Assembly (NCBI RefSeq): GCF_021191705.1
Contig: NZ_JAIWPU010000031.1
Coordinates: 24,688-88,687, forward strand
Direction of reading: 5' to 3'
DNA length: 64,000 nt
Source of the DNA: Proluteimonas flavola
GTDB taxonomy: Bacteria > Pseudomonadota > Gammaproteobacteria > Xanthomonadales > Xanthomonadaceae
The position numbers were made by a program, and so were the translations under genes. The notes under the pieces are model-generated. The model was not told the origin of the DNA, searched no databases, and was given only the letters and a program-made list of their open reading frames with translations. Shown here piece after piece: positions 1-11,481 of the stretch (positions within the stretch are counted from its first letter, which is position 1; each line of letters starts with the position of its first letter).

Positions 1-227
1 CATTCCTGGCGCGCCCGCAGGCGTGCCTCGGTCTCCGTACTGCCGATGCCCTGGCGCACGATCTGCTTGTCGTCGCTGACCGCCAGGCCGATCCAGACGT
101 CCACGCCGGGCGGCAACTGCTTGCTCAGCGTACCTTCCGGCGGCAGGGCGCTCGCATCGAATGTGGATTGCGCCATCGCGGCAGGCGAGAGCAGGAGAGC
201 GAGCAGAAGGCAGCGGGACAGACGCAT
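1..227 (-). CDS. Exported protein of unknown function, N-terminal part only
   Basis: The frame starts at an ATG at 227 and runs off the left edge, so only about 75 residues are visible. The N-terminus MRLSRCLLLALLLSPAAMAQ is a clear Sec signal peptide with a probable cut after AMA, so the product should be periplasmic or outer-membrane. The mature part begins STFDASALPPEG and is polar and charged, with no motif I recognise. It lies downstream of yheS on the same strand, 75 bases from its stop, and could be cotranscribed. No strong Shine-Dalgarno is visible upstream (only an AAAAGAA run). Function unknown. Confidence 0.7.
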   Translation of the reverse strand, partial: MRLSRCLLLALLLSPAAMAQSTFDASALPPEGTLSKQLPPGVDVWIGLAVSDDKQIVRQGIGSTETEARLRARQE

Positions 228-302
228 GCGGATCGGTTCTTTTGGTGGGGAGTGCCGATCCTAGCAGCGGCGCACCGCCGCCCGCGACCTCAGAACCTGT
301 TC

Positions 303-2270
<1,968 letters not shown>

Positions 2271-2487
2271 GCCGCCGATTCTACTGGAACCGGCCTGTCG
2301 GGCGGCTGGCCGGGACGCCACGCAGGCGCGCGTGACCGGACTCGCTCCCGATGTCGAACCGGCCGCGAAATCCCTTCATGGCGCGGTTTTCGATACCGAT
2401 GAAACCTTTGACCGGTTTGTTACGTGCGTGTTAAAGCCGAGGGGCAGTCGTTTCGCATCGCCCTCCTCCCCCCACAAGGACCGCCGC

Positions 2488-4872
2488 ATGACCCGACACC
2501 CGCTGCACCTCGCCCTGCTCGCCTCCCTCGCCGCCGGCCCCGCCCTCGCCCAGGACGCACCGGCCGGCCAGAACCCGCGCACGCTCGACACGCTGATCGT
2601 CACCGGTACCCGGATCAGCGATCGCACCGTGGCCGAGTCCCAGTCCCCCATCGACATCCTCACGCCGGAGATCCTCACCTCCACCGGCACCGTCGAACTG
2701 GCGACCGCACTGTCGCGTGCGCTGCCGTCGCTGAACTTCCCGCGTCCGGCGATCAACGACGGCACCGACGCGGTGCGTCCGGCGCAGATCCGCGGCCTGT
2801 CGCCGGACCACGTGCTGGTGCTGGTCAACGGCAAGCGCTACCACTCCGGCGCACTGGTCAACGTCAACGGTTCGCAGGGGCGCAGTTCGTCGCCGGTGGA
2901 CCTCAACACCATCCCGATCTCGGCGATCGAGCGCGTCGAGGTGCTCCGCGACGGCGCATCGGCGCAGTACGGCTCCGACGCGATCGCCGGCGTCGTCAAC
3001 ATCGTGCTCAAGGGCCGCGCCGGCAGCGGCGGCGTCGCGCTGCGCTACGGCCAGACCTCGGCCGGCGACGGCGAGCAGTACCAGCTGACCACCGATGCCG
3101 GCTTCGCGGTCGGCACGGGCTTCGTCCACCTCTCCGCGCAAGGCGGCCACCAGGACCAGACCGACCGCGCGCGCCCGTACATCGGCACGCCCAGCGCCAC
3201 GTCGGCGCCGCTGGGCCGCGTCGTGCAGCGCCAGGGCGACCCCGAGGTCGACCACGGCTCGCTGACCTACAACACCGAACTGGACATCACCGACTATCTC
3301 ACCGCCTATTCCACCGGCATCTATACCAAGCGCGACGTGCTTTCCAACGGCTTCTTCCGCCCGGCGGGCGACGCGCGCAACATCCCGGAGATCTATCCGG
3401 ACGGGTTCCTGCCGCAGATCAACAACGTCTCCACCGACCACCACTTCACCGCCGGACTCCGGAGCTTCACCGCCGGCGGCACCAACATCGACTTCAGCTA
3501 CACCTACGGCAGCAACGAGCTGACGTTCGACATCAAGAACACCCTCAACCGCAGCCTCGGGCCGACCTCGCCGACCCAGTTCCATGCCGGCGCGCTCGAG
3601 GTCAAGCAGCACGTGCTCAACCTCGACCTCAACAAGCCGCTGGACTGGGGCCTGGCGTATCCCGTCACCCTGTCCTACGGCGCCGAATGGCGCGGCGACG
3701 ATTTCACGCAGTCGGCCGGCGAGCCGCTGTCGTACGCCAATGGCGGCGTGCTGGCGCCGGGACAGACCACACCGATCCCCGGTTCGCAGGTGTTCCCAGG
3801 TTTCAAGGACACCGACGCCGGCACGTTCGACCGCAACGCGCTGTCGTTCTATGCGGGCCTGGAAGGCGACCTGACCGAGAAGCTCTCGCTCGGCCTGGCC
3901 GCGCGCTACGAGGACTTCAGCGACTTCGGCGACACCGCCACCGGCAAGGTCTCGGCGCGCTATGCGTTCACCGACGCCGTGGCGCTGCGCGGCACGGTGT
4001 CCACCGGGTTCCGCGCGCCATCGCTGCAGCAGCAGTATTTCCAGTCCACCGCCACCAACTTCATCGGCGGCGTGCCCTACGACATTGTGACCTTCCGCGT
4101 GAACCATCCCGCCGCGATCGCGCTGGGCGCCGAGCCGCTGCAGGCCGAGGAATCGACCAACTACAGCCTCGGCCTGGTGCTGCAGCCGCTCGACAACCTG
4201 TACGTGACCATCGACGCCTACCGGATCGAGATCGACGACCGCATCACCCTGTCGGAAAACCTCACCAGCGCCGCGGTGCGCGACTATCTCAACGCCAACG
4301 GTTTCCCGGGGGTCGGCGGCGGCCGCTACTTCACCAACGCCATCGACACCACGACCGACGGCATCGACGTGGTCGGCACCTACAACTGGGCGCTGCCGGG
4401 CAGCACGCTGGACCTGACCCTGGGCTACAACTACAGCAAGACCGAGATCGACCGGGTCTCCGGCAATCCCGCATCGCTGGAGGCCATCGACCCCGATGCC
4501 GTGCGCTTCGGCCGGGTCGAACTGGGGCGCTTCGAGGTCGGGGCGCCGAAGGACAAGCTCCTGCTGGGGGCCACCTGGACCGTCGGCGGCTTCGAGGTAT
4601 CGGCAGCCGCGACGCGCTACGGCAGTTTCAGCGTCCTCAACGCCGATCCGGCGCGCGACCAGACCTTCGGGGCGGAAACGACGCTCGACCTGGCGTTTTC
4701 CTATTCGGTCGACAGGTGGAAGTTCACCCTCGGCGGCGACAACGTGCTCGACGCGTATCCCGACGAGGTGATCTTCGCCAATTCCACCAGCGGCCAGTTG
4801 CCCTACAGCGGCAGCTCGCCATTCGGCTTCAACGGCGCGTTCGTCTACGCCAACGCGGCCTATCGCTGGTAA
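2488..4872 (+). CDS. TonB-dependent receptor (copy 1 of tandem pair)
   Basis: A 794-residue outer-membrane TonB-dependent transporter. The signal peptide ends LAAGPALAQ. It is followed by the stretch [20 protein letters not shown], which this family uses near the TonB box, and then a plug domain with [20 protein letters not shown] and [20 protein letters not shown]. The rest is a beta-barrel ending in an aromatic YRW, as expected for Bam-dependent insertion. ATG 2488 has AAGGA seven bases upstream and is followed directly by the signal peptide. It is paralogous to the next gene throughout, and also to the receptor at 25782. The substrate cannot be read from the sequence: there is no adjacent transporter, sensor or FecIR pair. 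Confidence 0.9.
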   Translation: MTRHPLHLALLASLAAGPALAQDAPAGQNPRTLDTLIVTGTRISDRTVAESQSPIDILTPEILTSTGTVELATALSRALPSLNFPRPAINDGTDAVRPAQIRGLSPDHVLVLVNGKRYHSGALVNVNGSQGRSSSPVDLNTIPISAIERVEVLRDGASAQYGSDAIAGVVNIVLKGRAGSGGVALRYGQTSAGDGEQYQLTTDAGFAVGTGFVHLSAQGGHQDQTDRARPYIGTPSATSAPLGRVVQRQGDPEVDHGSLTYNTELDITDYLTAYSTGIYTKRDVLSNGFFRPAGDARNIPEIYPDGFLPQINNVSTDHHFTAGLRSFTAGGTNIDFSYTYGSNELTFDIKNTLNRSLGPTSPTQFHAGALEVKQHVLNLDLNKPLDWGLAYPVTLSYGAEWRGDDFTQSAGEPLSYANGGVLAPGQTTPIPGSQVFPGFKDTDAGTFDRNALSFYAGLEGDLTEKLSLGLAARYEDFSDFGDTATGKVSARYAFTDAVALRGTVSTGFRAPSLQQQYFQSTATNFIGGVPYDIVTFRVNHPAAIALGAEPLQAEESTNYSLGLVLQPLDNLYVTIDAYRIEIDDRITLSENLTSAAVRDYLNANGFPGVGGGRYFTNAIDTTTDGIDVVGTYNWALPGSTLDLTLGYNYSKTEIDRVSGNPASLEAIDPDAVRFGRVELGRFEVGAPKDKLLLGATWTVGGFEVSAAATRYGSFSVLNADPARDQTFGAETTLDLAFSYSVDRWKFTLGGDNVLDAYPDEVIFANSTSGQLPYSGSSPFGFNGAFVYANAAYRW

Positions 4873-4895
4873 CGCGACCGCGTCCCCGGCACGCA

Positions 4896-4930
4896 CGATG
4901 CCCCGGCACCTGCCGGGGCATCGTCGTTTA
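4896..4930 (+). terminator. Rho-independent-type terminator after receptor copy 1
   Basis: A perfect 13-bp stem, CGATGCCCCGGCA and its complement, around a two-base CC, followed by TCGTCGTTTA. It lies 24 bases after the stop of the first receptor. The core of this stem is repeated after the second receptor. Confidence 0.75.
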
Positions 4931-5090
4931 CAGGGCCGGCACGCGACGGCCGACCGCCGGGCCAACCCCGCTTCCCCGATAAATTGTTCCAAAATCGGGA
5001 TGATCGAGTCACATTCCTGTCGGGATTGACGAAATCGCAACAAACCAATCCAATCCATCCGGACTTCACAGAAAACAAAGGGTTCCCCCG

Positions 5091-7472
5091 ATGCGCCTTT
5101 CCCCCCTCCCCCTCGCCGCAGCCGTGTCCCTGGCCCTGGCCGCACCCGCGGTGTTCGCCCAGGATGCCGGCAGCGACGCCCAGGCCCGCACCTCGACCCT
5201 CGACACCCTGATCGTCACCGGCACCCGCGTCAGCGACCGCACGGTGGCCGAGTCGCAGTCGCCGATCGACATCATCACGTCCGAAGCGCTGAGCGCGACC
5301 GGCACGACCGAGCTTGCAACCGCGCTGTCGCGTGCCCTGCCCTCGCTGAACTTCCCGCGCCCGGCGCTGGTGGACGGCAGCAGCGGCGTCCGTCCCGCGC
5401 AGCTGCGCGGCCTGGCACCGGACCAGGTGCTGGTGCTCGTGAACGGCAAGCGCCGACATCTCGCCGGCCAGCTCAACGTCAATGGCAGCATCGGACGCGG
5501 CTCCCAGGCCGTCGATCTCAACACCATCCCGGTGTCGGCGATCGAGCGTGTCGAGGTGCTGCGCGACGGCGCGTCCGCCCAGTACGGCTCCGACGCGATC
5601 GCCGGCGTCGTCAATCTGGTCCTCAAAGGGGCGGGCGAAGGCGGCAGTCTGGCAGTCGACCTGGGGCAGTTCTCGGCGGGCGACGGCCGCCAGTCGCGGA
5701 TCTCCGGCGACTCCGGCGTCTCGTTCGGCGATGGGCGCGGCTTCGTGCATGTGGCCGGGCAACTGAGCCAGCAGGACGAAACCAATCGCGCAGGTCCCTA
5801 CCAGGGCACTGCCCCGAACACCGGCAACGCGCCGGGCATCGGCGAGGTCGCGTTCAAGTACGGCGATCCGGCAGTGGACTACCAGGGCATCTCGGCGAAC
5901 GCGGGGTTCGACTTCACCGACAACGTGAGCGCCTACGCCACTACGATCGCCAGCAACCGCGACATCACCTCCTTCGCGTTCTATCGCTCGCGCGGCCACA
6001 ACCAGGTCGTGCCGCTGGTCTATCCGGACGGCTACGTGCCCGAGATCAACCAGATCTCCAAGGACCGCTCGCTGGTCACCGGCGTGAAGGGCTCCACCGA
6101 TGGCGGGTTCACATGGGACGTCAGCTACAACTACGGCATCAGCAAGCTGCTGTTCTACACCCGCAACTCGATCAACTATTCGCTGGGTGCCGACAGTCCA
6201 AGCAGCTTCTACGACGGTTCGCTGGAATACACGCACAACATCGTCAACGCCGACTTCACCCAGCCGCTGGATTGGGGCCTGGCCTATCCGGTCACGCTGT
6301 CGTTCGGTGCCGAGTACCGCGAGGAGAAGTGGAACCAGTCGCCGGGCGAACCCGATTCCTATACCGGTGGCGGCGCCCAGGGCTTCGGCGGCTTCACCCC
6401 GCTCAATGCCGGCCACCACAAGCGGGACAATGTTGCGGCGTATGCGGGTCTGGAAGCCGATTTCACCGACAGGTTCTCTGCCGGCCTCGCCGGACGTTAC
6501 GAGGACTACTCGGATTTCGGCAGCGAAACCTCGGGCAAGCTGTCGGCGCGCTATGCCTTCACCGACACCGTCGCGCTGCGCGGCACCGTCGCCAGCGGCT
6601 TCCGGGCGCCGTCGCTGGCCCAGCAGAACTACCAGGCGATCACCAGCACCTTCAGCAACAACGTGTTCACCGACCGCGGCACGTTCCCGGCCACCAGTGC
6701 CGCGGCACTGGCGCTCGGAGCGGAGCCGCTGCAGGCGGAGACCTCGCTGTCCTACAGCCTCGGCCTGGTACTGCAGCCGGTCGACCGGCTGTACGTGACG
6801 GTCGATGCCTACCAGATCGAGATCGATGACCGCATCGTGCTGTCCTCCTCGATCAACACCAACCAGGCGACGCAGGACCTGCTGGCGAGCGTGGGCGTGA
6901 CCGGCGTGACCGCCTTCAACTACTTCACCAATGCGGCCGACACCCGCACCCGCGGTGTCGACGTCGTGGGCAGCTACGCGATTCCGCTGACCGCCAGCAC
7001 GCTCAACCTCACCGCCGGCTACAGCTACAGCAAGACGGAACTGCTCCGCATCGCGCCCAATCCGCAGGTGCTCGACGACCTGGGGCTCGCTTTCCAGCGC
7101 TTCGGCCGCGATGAGCAGGGCCGTATCGAGGAAGGATCGCCGCGCGACAAGATCGTCCTGGGCAGCACCTGGAACCTGGCGCACTGGGACCTGACGCTGG
7201 GCGCGACCCGCTTCGGTGAAGTGACCGCCCGCAACGCCACCAACCCCGTCAACGACCAGACCTACGGTGCGAAGTGGTTCGTGGATGCCTCGGTCAGCTA
7301 CCGCCCGTCCGGAAACTGGACCCTCACGCTCGGTGCAGACAACATCCTCAACGAGTACCCGGACGAAACGGTGTTCGCAAACTCCAACAGCGGCCAGTTC
7401 AAGTACAGCAGCATCTCGCCCGGCGGCTTCAACGGCGCCTATGCGTACGGTCGCATCGCGTACCGCTGGTAA
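5091..7472 (+). CDS. TonB-dependent receptor (copy 2 of tandem pair)
   Basis: A 793-residue TonB-dependent outer-membrane transporter and the close paralogue of the gene just upstream. The signal peptide ends APAVFAQ, followed by [20 protein letters not shown]. The plug motifs [20 protein letters not shown] and [20 protein letters not shown] are nearly identical to copy 1. The barrel regions differ more, and the protein ends in YRW. The start is ATG 5091; upstream is an A-rich stretch (GAAAACAAAGGG) that can supply ribosome binding. The 218-bp gap before it holds a terminator, so it probably has its own promoter. Arrangement and similarity point to tandem duplication followed by barrel divergence. 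Substrate unknown. Confidence 0.9.
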   Translation: MRLSPLPLAAAVSLALAAPAVFAQDAGSDAQARTSTLDTLIVTGTRVSDRTVAESQSPIDIITSEALSATGTTELATALSRALPSLNFPRPALVDGSSGVRPAQLRGLAPDQVLVLVNGKRRHLAGQLNVNGSIGRGSQAVDLNTIPVSAIERVEVLRDGASAQYGSDAIAGVVNLVLKGAGEGGSLAVDLGQFSAGDGRQSRISGDSGVSFGDGRGFVHVAGQLSQQDETNRAGPYQGTAPNTGNAPGIGEVAFKYGDPAVDYQGISANAGFDFTDNVSAYATTIASNRDITSFAFYRSRGHNQVVPLVYPDGYVPEINQISKDRSLVTGVKGSTDGGFTWDVSYNYGISKLLFYTRNSINYSLGADSPSSFYDGSLEYTHNIVNADFTQPLDWGLAYPVTLSFGAEYREEKWNQSPGEPDSYTGGGAQGFGGFTPLNAGHHKRDNVAAYAGLEADFTDRFSAGLAGRYEDYSDFGSETSGKLSARYAFTDTVALRGTVASGFRAPSLAQQNYQAITSTFSNNVFTDRGTFPATSAAALALGAEPLQAETSLSYSLGLVLQPVDRLYVTVDAYQIEIDDRIVLSSSINTNQATQDLLASVGVTGVTAFNYFTNAADTRTRGVDVVGSYAIPLTASTLNLTAGYSYSKTELLRIAPNPQVLDDLGLAFQRFGRDEQGRIEEGSPRDKIVLGSTWNLAHWDLTLGATRFGEVTARNATNPVNDQTYGAKWFVDASVSYRPSGNWTLTLGADNILNEYPDETVFANSNSGQFKYSSISPGGFNGAYAYGRIAYRW

Positions 7473-7496
7473 TTCCAGTCGTTGCAGCGCCTCTCT

Positions 7497-7528
7497 CGAT
7501 GCCCCGGCTTGCCGGGGCATCGTCGTTC
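7497..7528 (+). terminator. Rho-independent-type terminator after receptor copy 2
   Basis: A 12-bp perfect stem, CGATGCCCCGGC, with TT loop and complement, then GTCGTTCC. The stem and following bases match the terminator after receptor copy 1 almost exactly, at the same distance from the stop codon. Confidence 0.75.
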
Positions 7529-7692
7529 CGGAGCGGCACATCTGCGTGCGGTTTCCGCAGGTGCGGGGGCGCTGCCCTGCGGTCGATCGCACGCGTGACG
7601 CCGGATTCCCGCGCAGACACCGGATCGTTCCGCTTGCCCCTGTCACGATGCGTCGGCGACACTGCAAGACCAGTTCCGGCGCCATGCCCCCG

Positions 7693-9426
7693 ATGCCGCA
7701 CAACACCGACCTGATCAACATCGTCGCCGTCGGCCTCGGCATGGCCTTCGTGTTCGGCGCGCTCGCCAACAAGTTGCGGCTTTCGCCGCTGGTGGGCTAC
7801 CTCGTCGCCGGCATCGTCGTCGGGCCCTTCACGCCGGGCTTCGTCGCCGACCAGGATCTCGCCAACCAGCTCGCCGAGATCGGCGTGATGCTGCTGATGT
7901 TCGGCGTCGGTCTGCACTTCTCGCTCAAGGACCTGATGGACGTGAAGTCCATCGCCATTCCCGGCGCGATCGCGCAGATCACCGTCGCAACCGTGCTGGG
8001 CTGGGTGCTGGCGTGGCTGATGGGCTGGCCGATGGTCAGCGGCTTCGTGTTCGGTCTCGCGCTGTCGGTCGCCAGTACCGTGGTGCTGCTGCGCGCGATG
8101 GAAGAGCGCCGCCTGCTCGATACGCGGCGCGGCAAGATCGCGGTCGGCTGGCTGATCGTCGAGGACCTGGTGATGGTGCTGGCGCTGGTGCTGCTGCCGG
8201 TGCTGGCCGAGATCTACACCGACCGCGGCGGCGACGGCGCCAGCCCCGGCGCCGGATCGATCGCGCTGATGATCCTCTGGACGCTGGTCAAGGTCAGCGC
8301 CTTCGTCGCGGTGATGCTGCTGGTCGGCCGCCGGGTGATTCCGTGGGTGCTCGAGCGCATCGCCGGCACCGGCCAGCGCGAGCTGTTCACCCTGTCGGTG
8401 CTCGCCATCGCGCTCGGCGTCGCCTTCGGCGCATCGGCGCTGTTCGGCGTGTCGTTCGCGCTCGGCGCGTTCTTCGCCGGCATGGTACTCAACGAATCGG
8501 AGTTCAGCCACGAGGCGGCGAACGATTCGCTGCCGCTGCGCGACGCGTTCGCGGTGCTGTTCTTCGTGTCGGTGGGCATGCTGTTCAACCCGATGATCGT
8601 CATCGAGCACCCGTGGCAGGTGCTGGCGACGTTCCTGATCATCGTGGTCGGCAAGTCGATCGCGGCGTACTACATCGTGCGGCTGTTCAAGCATCCGCGC
8701 TCGACCGCGTTGACGATCTCGACCAGCCTCGCGCAGATCGGCGAGTTCTCCTTCATCCTCGTCGGACTCGGCGTGGCGCTGCAGCTGTTGCCCGAGACCG
8801 GACGCGACCTGGTGCTGGCCGGCGCGCTGCTGTCGATCGTGGTCAATCCGCTGCTGTTCGCCTGGCTCGACCGCTGGCAGGCGAAGCAGGAACTCGCCGC
8901 GCGCGCTGCCTCGGCCGCGCATGCCGCGCCGCTGCCGCCCGAGCATGTCGTGCCGGACGATCTGCACGGCCACGCGATCCTCGTCGGATACGGCCGCGTC
9001 GGCCGCCAGCTCGCGGAGTTGCTCAAGCAGCGCGGCGTGCCGCTGGTCGTCGTCGAGGACGACAACGAGCTGGTGCGCCGCGGTCGCGAGCGTGGTTTCA
9101 CCGTCGTGCGCGGCAACATCGCGTCCGAGCCGGTGATGCTCGACGCGGCGCCCGATCGCGCGGCGCTGGCGATCTTCGCGATTCCGCAGGCGCTGGAAGC
9201 CGGCGAGGCGATCGAGCGGATGAAGGCGGTCAATCCCGCGCTCACCGTGCTCGCCCGCGCGCACAGCGACGGCGAGGTCAAGCATCTGCTCCAGCACGGC
9301 GCCGACGGCGCGGTGCTGGCCGAACGCGAACTGGCGTATTCGCTGGCCGAGATGGTGATGTCGACGCCGCCGTTCCGGCCCGCACGCCCCGACGCGGTGC
9401 CGGTCGAGGCGCCGCAGCCGGGCTGA
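7693..9426 (+). CDS. ybaL: YbaL/KefB-type cation:proton antiporter
   Basis: A 577-residue inner-membrane monovalent cation:proton antiporter of the CPA2 (Kef) family with a cytosolic TrkA-N/RCK domain. The N-terminal two thirds hold about a dozen hydrophobic helices, with hallmark stretches LANKLRLSPLVGYLVAGIV, MLLMFGVGLHFSLKDLM, ALGAFFAGMVLNESEFSHEA and AVLFFVSVGMLFNPM. The C-terminal part has the nucleotide-binding motif HAILVGYGRVGRQLAELL. Wording follows E. coli YbaL closely throughout. ATG 7693 (MPHNTDL) aligns with the YbaL start. An ATG at 7684 is equally possible, since neither has a good Shine-Dalgarno. The sirtuin gene starts two bases after the stop, suggesting cotranscription. Expected role: K+ efflux and pH homeostasis. 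Confidence 0.9.
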   Translation: MPHNTDLINIVAVGLGMAFVFGALANKLRLSPLVGYLVAGIVVGPFTPGFVADQDLANQLAEIGVMLLMFGVGLHFSLKDLMDVKSIAIPGAIAQITVATVLGWVLAWLMGWPMVSGFVFGLALSVASTVVLLRAMEERRLLDTRRGKIAVGWLIVEDLVMVLALVLLPVLAEIYTDRGGDGASPGAGSIALMILWTLVKVSAFVAVMLLVGRRVIPWVLERIAGTGQRELFTLSVLAIALGVAFGASALFGVSFALGAFFAGMVLNESEFSHEAANDSLPLRDAFAVLFFVSVGMLFNPMIVIEHPWQVLATFLIIVVGKSIAAYYIVRLFKHPRSTALTISTSLAQIGEFSFILVGLGVALQLLPETGRDLVLAGALLSIVVNPLLFAWLDRWQAKQELAARAASAAHAAPLPPEHVVPDDLHGHAILVGYGRVGRQLAELLKQRGVPLVVVEDDNELVRRGRERGFTVVRGNIASEPVMLDAAPDRAALAIFAIPQALEAGEAIERMKAVNPALTVLARAHSDGEVKHLLQHGADGAVLAERELAYSLAEMVMSTPPFRPARPDAVPVEAPQPG

Positions 9427-9428
9427 CG

Positions 9429-10184
9429 ATGCGCCTGGTCGTGCTCAGCGGTGCGGGCATCTCGGCCGAGAGCGGCGTTCCGACCTTCCGCGATGCGCTG
9501 ACCGGCCTGTGGGCGCGCTTCGACGCTGGGCGCCTGGCGACCGAAGACGCGTTCCGCGCCGATCCCGCGCTCGTCTGGGGCTGGTACCGCTGGCGCGCGG
9601 CGATGGTGGCCGCGGCCGCGCCGAATGCCGCACACATCGATGTCGCCGCGCTCGCCGACGACGGCCATGCGCTGACCGTGGTCACCCAGAACGTCGACGA
9701 TCTGCACGAACGCGGCGGCGCACGCGAGGTACTGCATCTGCACGGCCGCCTGCTGGCCTCGCGCTGCATCGGCTGTGGCGGGCGCGCCGCGCCCGATCCG
9801 ATCCTCGCGTCGCCGTCGCCACCCGAAGGCGGGACGCGCGAAACGCCGCCTGCGTGTACGACCTGCGGCGCGGCGTTCCGGCCCGATGTCGTCTGGTTCG
9901 GCGAAGCGCTGCCTGCCGATGTCTGGGACGCCGCGGAAGCCGCCGTCGACGCCTGCGAACTGCTGGTCGTCGTCGGCACCTCATCGCTGGTGTGGCCCGC
10001 GGCCGGCCTGCCCGAACGCGCACTGCGCGCAGGCACGCCGGTGCTCGACATCAATCCGCAGGCGACGCCGCTGTCGTCGCGTGCGACCGCGCATTGGGCA
10101 CAGACCGCGACAGCCGGCATGGCGCAACTGCGGGCGCGTCTGGCGAACGCAGCCCCCGTTCCGGACGCCGCACTCTTCGACTGA
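9429..10184 (+). CDS. cobB: NAD-dependent protein deacylase, Sir2 family (CobB-like)
   Basis: A 251-residue sirtuin that removes acyl groups from lysine using NAD+. It has the NAD-binding GAGISAESGVPTFRD at residues 8-22, TQNVDDLHERGG, the catalytic His in LHLHGRL, and a four-cysteine zinc site (CIGC and CTTC). WGWYRWR contains the Tyr-x-x-Arg pair that class III sirtuins use to hold succinyl or malonyl groups, so a desuccinylase/demalonylase activity is plausible. The zinc-site loop carries a Pro/Gly-rich stretch (SPSPPEGGTRETPP) that looks non-conserved. The ATG lies two bases after ybaL, and a convergent epimerase gene follows across a REP element. Confidence 0.88.
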   Translation: MRLVVLSGAGISAESGVPTFRDALTGLWARFDAGRLATEDAFRADPALVWGWYRWRAAMVAAAAPNAAHIDVAALADDGHALTVVTQNVDDLHERGGAREVLHLHGRLLASRCIGCGGRAAPDPILASPSPPEGGTRETPPACTTCGAAFRPDVVWFGEALPADVWDAAEAAVDACELLVVVGTSSLVWPAAGLPERALRAGTPVLDINPQATPLSSRATAHWAQTATAGMAQLRARLANAAPVPDAALFD

Positions 10185-10211
10185 GCGAGCGTCCGCCCAT
10201 GTCGAGACCCC

Positions 10212-10243
10212 CGTGGGAGCGACCTTGGTCGCGATTTCCCACA
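10212..10243. repeat. Partial REP element, GTGGGAGCGACCTTGG variant
   Basis: CGTGGGAGCGACCTTGGTCG followed shortly by TTTCCCACA. It resembles one half of the larger REP at 10362 but has a shorter second arm. It sits 28 bases after the sirtuin stop. Confidence 0.55.
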
Positions 10244-10361
10244 GATACGCAGCCGTTCCCCCGCATGCGAGCACGCTGCCACCGGACAGACCATCAGCGG
10301 ATTACCCGTTCTGGGATGCCATCTGGCTACCGTGACGCCAGGCCTCATCACCCGTCTCCGA

Positions 10362-10431
10362 TGTGGGAGCGCGCTAGCGCGCGATGGGGATTCGCCCGTA
10401 GAGCCCCATCGCGCGCAAGCGCGCTCCCACA
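10362..10431. repeat. REP element (GTGGGAGCGCGC family)
   Basis: The left arm TGTGGGAGCGCGCTAGCGCG runs on into CGATGGGG; the right arm is the near-exact complement, CCCCATCGCGCGCAAGCGCG then CTCCCACA, around 13 bases. It lies between the convergent sirtuin and epimerase genes and may double as a bidirectional terminator. The AAAAA after the right arm would give U-rich RNA for the minus-strand gene. Confidence 0.8.
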
Positions 10432-10440
10432 GAAAAAGAC

Positions 10441-11340
10441 TCAGCGCAGCACGGATTCCAGATACGGTTCCAGCTGCGGCCAGGCGAATGCGTGACCACG
10501 CTGTTGCAGGCGGGCGGGCAGCACGCACTGGCCGTTCACGAGCAAGGTCGCCATCTCGCCCAATCCGAGCTCGAGCGCTTTTGCCGGCACGGCCAGCAAT
10601 GCGGGACGGCGCAGCGCATCGGCCAGCGCGCGGGTGAAGCGGGTATTGGCGACGGGCTCGGGCGCGGTGAGGTTGAACGCGCCGGCCGGCGCATCGGCTG
10701 CGCCTTCGAGATGCGCGCGTAGCAGCGACACCGCCGCGTCGGTCCAGTCCTCGCGCGCGATCCAGCTCAGCACCTGGCGGCCATCGCCCAGACGCGCACC
10801 GAGTCCGAACTGGAAGGGCATCCGCAGGCGCTGCAGCATTCCCCCGGCCGGATGCAGCACGACGCCGGTGCGCAGCCGCACCACCGGCACGCGGTCCTCG
10901 GCCGCACGCGCGGCGTCTTCCCAGTCGGCGCACAGGCGATGCTGGAATTCGTCGTGCGGCGCGCTGTCCTCGTCGAGCGGCGTGTCGCCCTGCGCGCCGT
11001 ACCAGCCGATCGCCGAACCGCTCAACAGGACCTTCGGCGGCGTATGCGCCGAGCGGATCCATTCGGTCAGCACGCCGGTCGGAATCAGGCGACTGTCGCG
11101 CAGCGCCTGCTTGCGCGACGCGCTCCAGCGGCTGTCGGCGATCCCGGCGCCGGCGAGGTTCACCGCCGCATCGAACTGGTCGTCGGCCCACAGCGAGGCG
11201 TAGTCGCGCACCTCGACGCCTTCGGGCGACGGCGTGGACGCGCGGCGCGACAGCCACGTGACCTGCGCGCCGTCGCGCTGCAAGCGGGTGGTCAGGACGC
11301 TGCCGATGAAGCCGCTGCCGCCGGTGATCAGGATGCGCAT
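10441..11340 (-). CDS. TIGR01777-family NAD-dependent epimerase (YfcH-like)
   Basis: A 299-residue extended short-chain dehydrogenase. It has the N-terminal Rossmann motif ITGGSGFIGSVL (5-16), NLAGAGIADSRW, SGSAIGWYGAQGDTPLDEDS and the C-terminal DUF1731 region ending PYLESVLR. This is the order of E. coli YfcH and cell-division-associated SulA-type epimerases; the substrate is unknown for the whole family. ATG 11340 begins directly with the Rossmann strand MRILITGG. It is convergent with the sirtuin and lies downstream of clpB on the same strand, separated by 141 bases with no strong terminator seen. Confidence 0.88.
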   Translation of the reverse strand: MRILITGGSGFIGSVLTTRLQRDGAQVTWLSRRASTPSPEGVEVRDYASLWADDQFDAAVNLAGAGIADSRWSASRKQALRDSRLIPTGVLTEWIRSAHTPPKVLLSGSAIGWYGAQGDTPLDEDSAPHDEFQHRLCADWEDAARAAEDRVPVVRLRTGVVLHPAGGMLQRLRMPFQFGLGARLGDGRQVLSWIAREDWTDAAVSLLRAHLEGAADAPAGAFNLTAPEPVANTRFTRALADALRRPALLAVPAKALELGLGEMATLLVNGQCVLPARLQQRGHAFAWPQLEPYLESVLR

Positions 11341-11481
11341 GGAGGTGCCTCGGGCCGCGGACGAACGTCATCGTGGCAGTCGCCGCGTGAGCACGTGTCA
11401 AGGCGCTGCGCTTCTGAACCTGCAATCGAATCGCAACGCCGACCACCGCGGGTGCAGTGGTCGGTGCAATTGCGGATGGGC

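Noticed and set aside
2431..5145. Long minus-strand frame opposite the first receptor
   Set aside because: Composition is Arg/Gly/Val-rich shadow; the plus-strand receptor has a signal peptide, plug and terminator.
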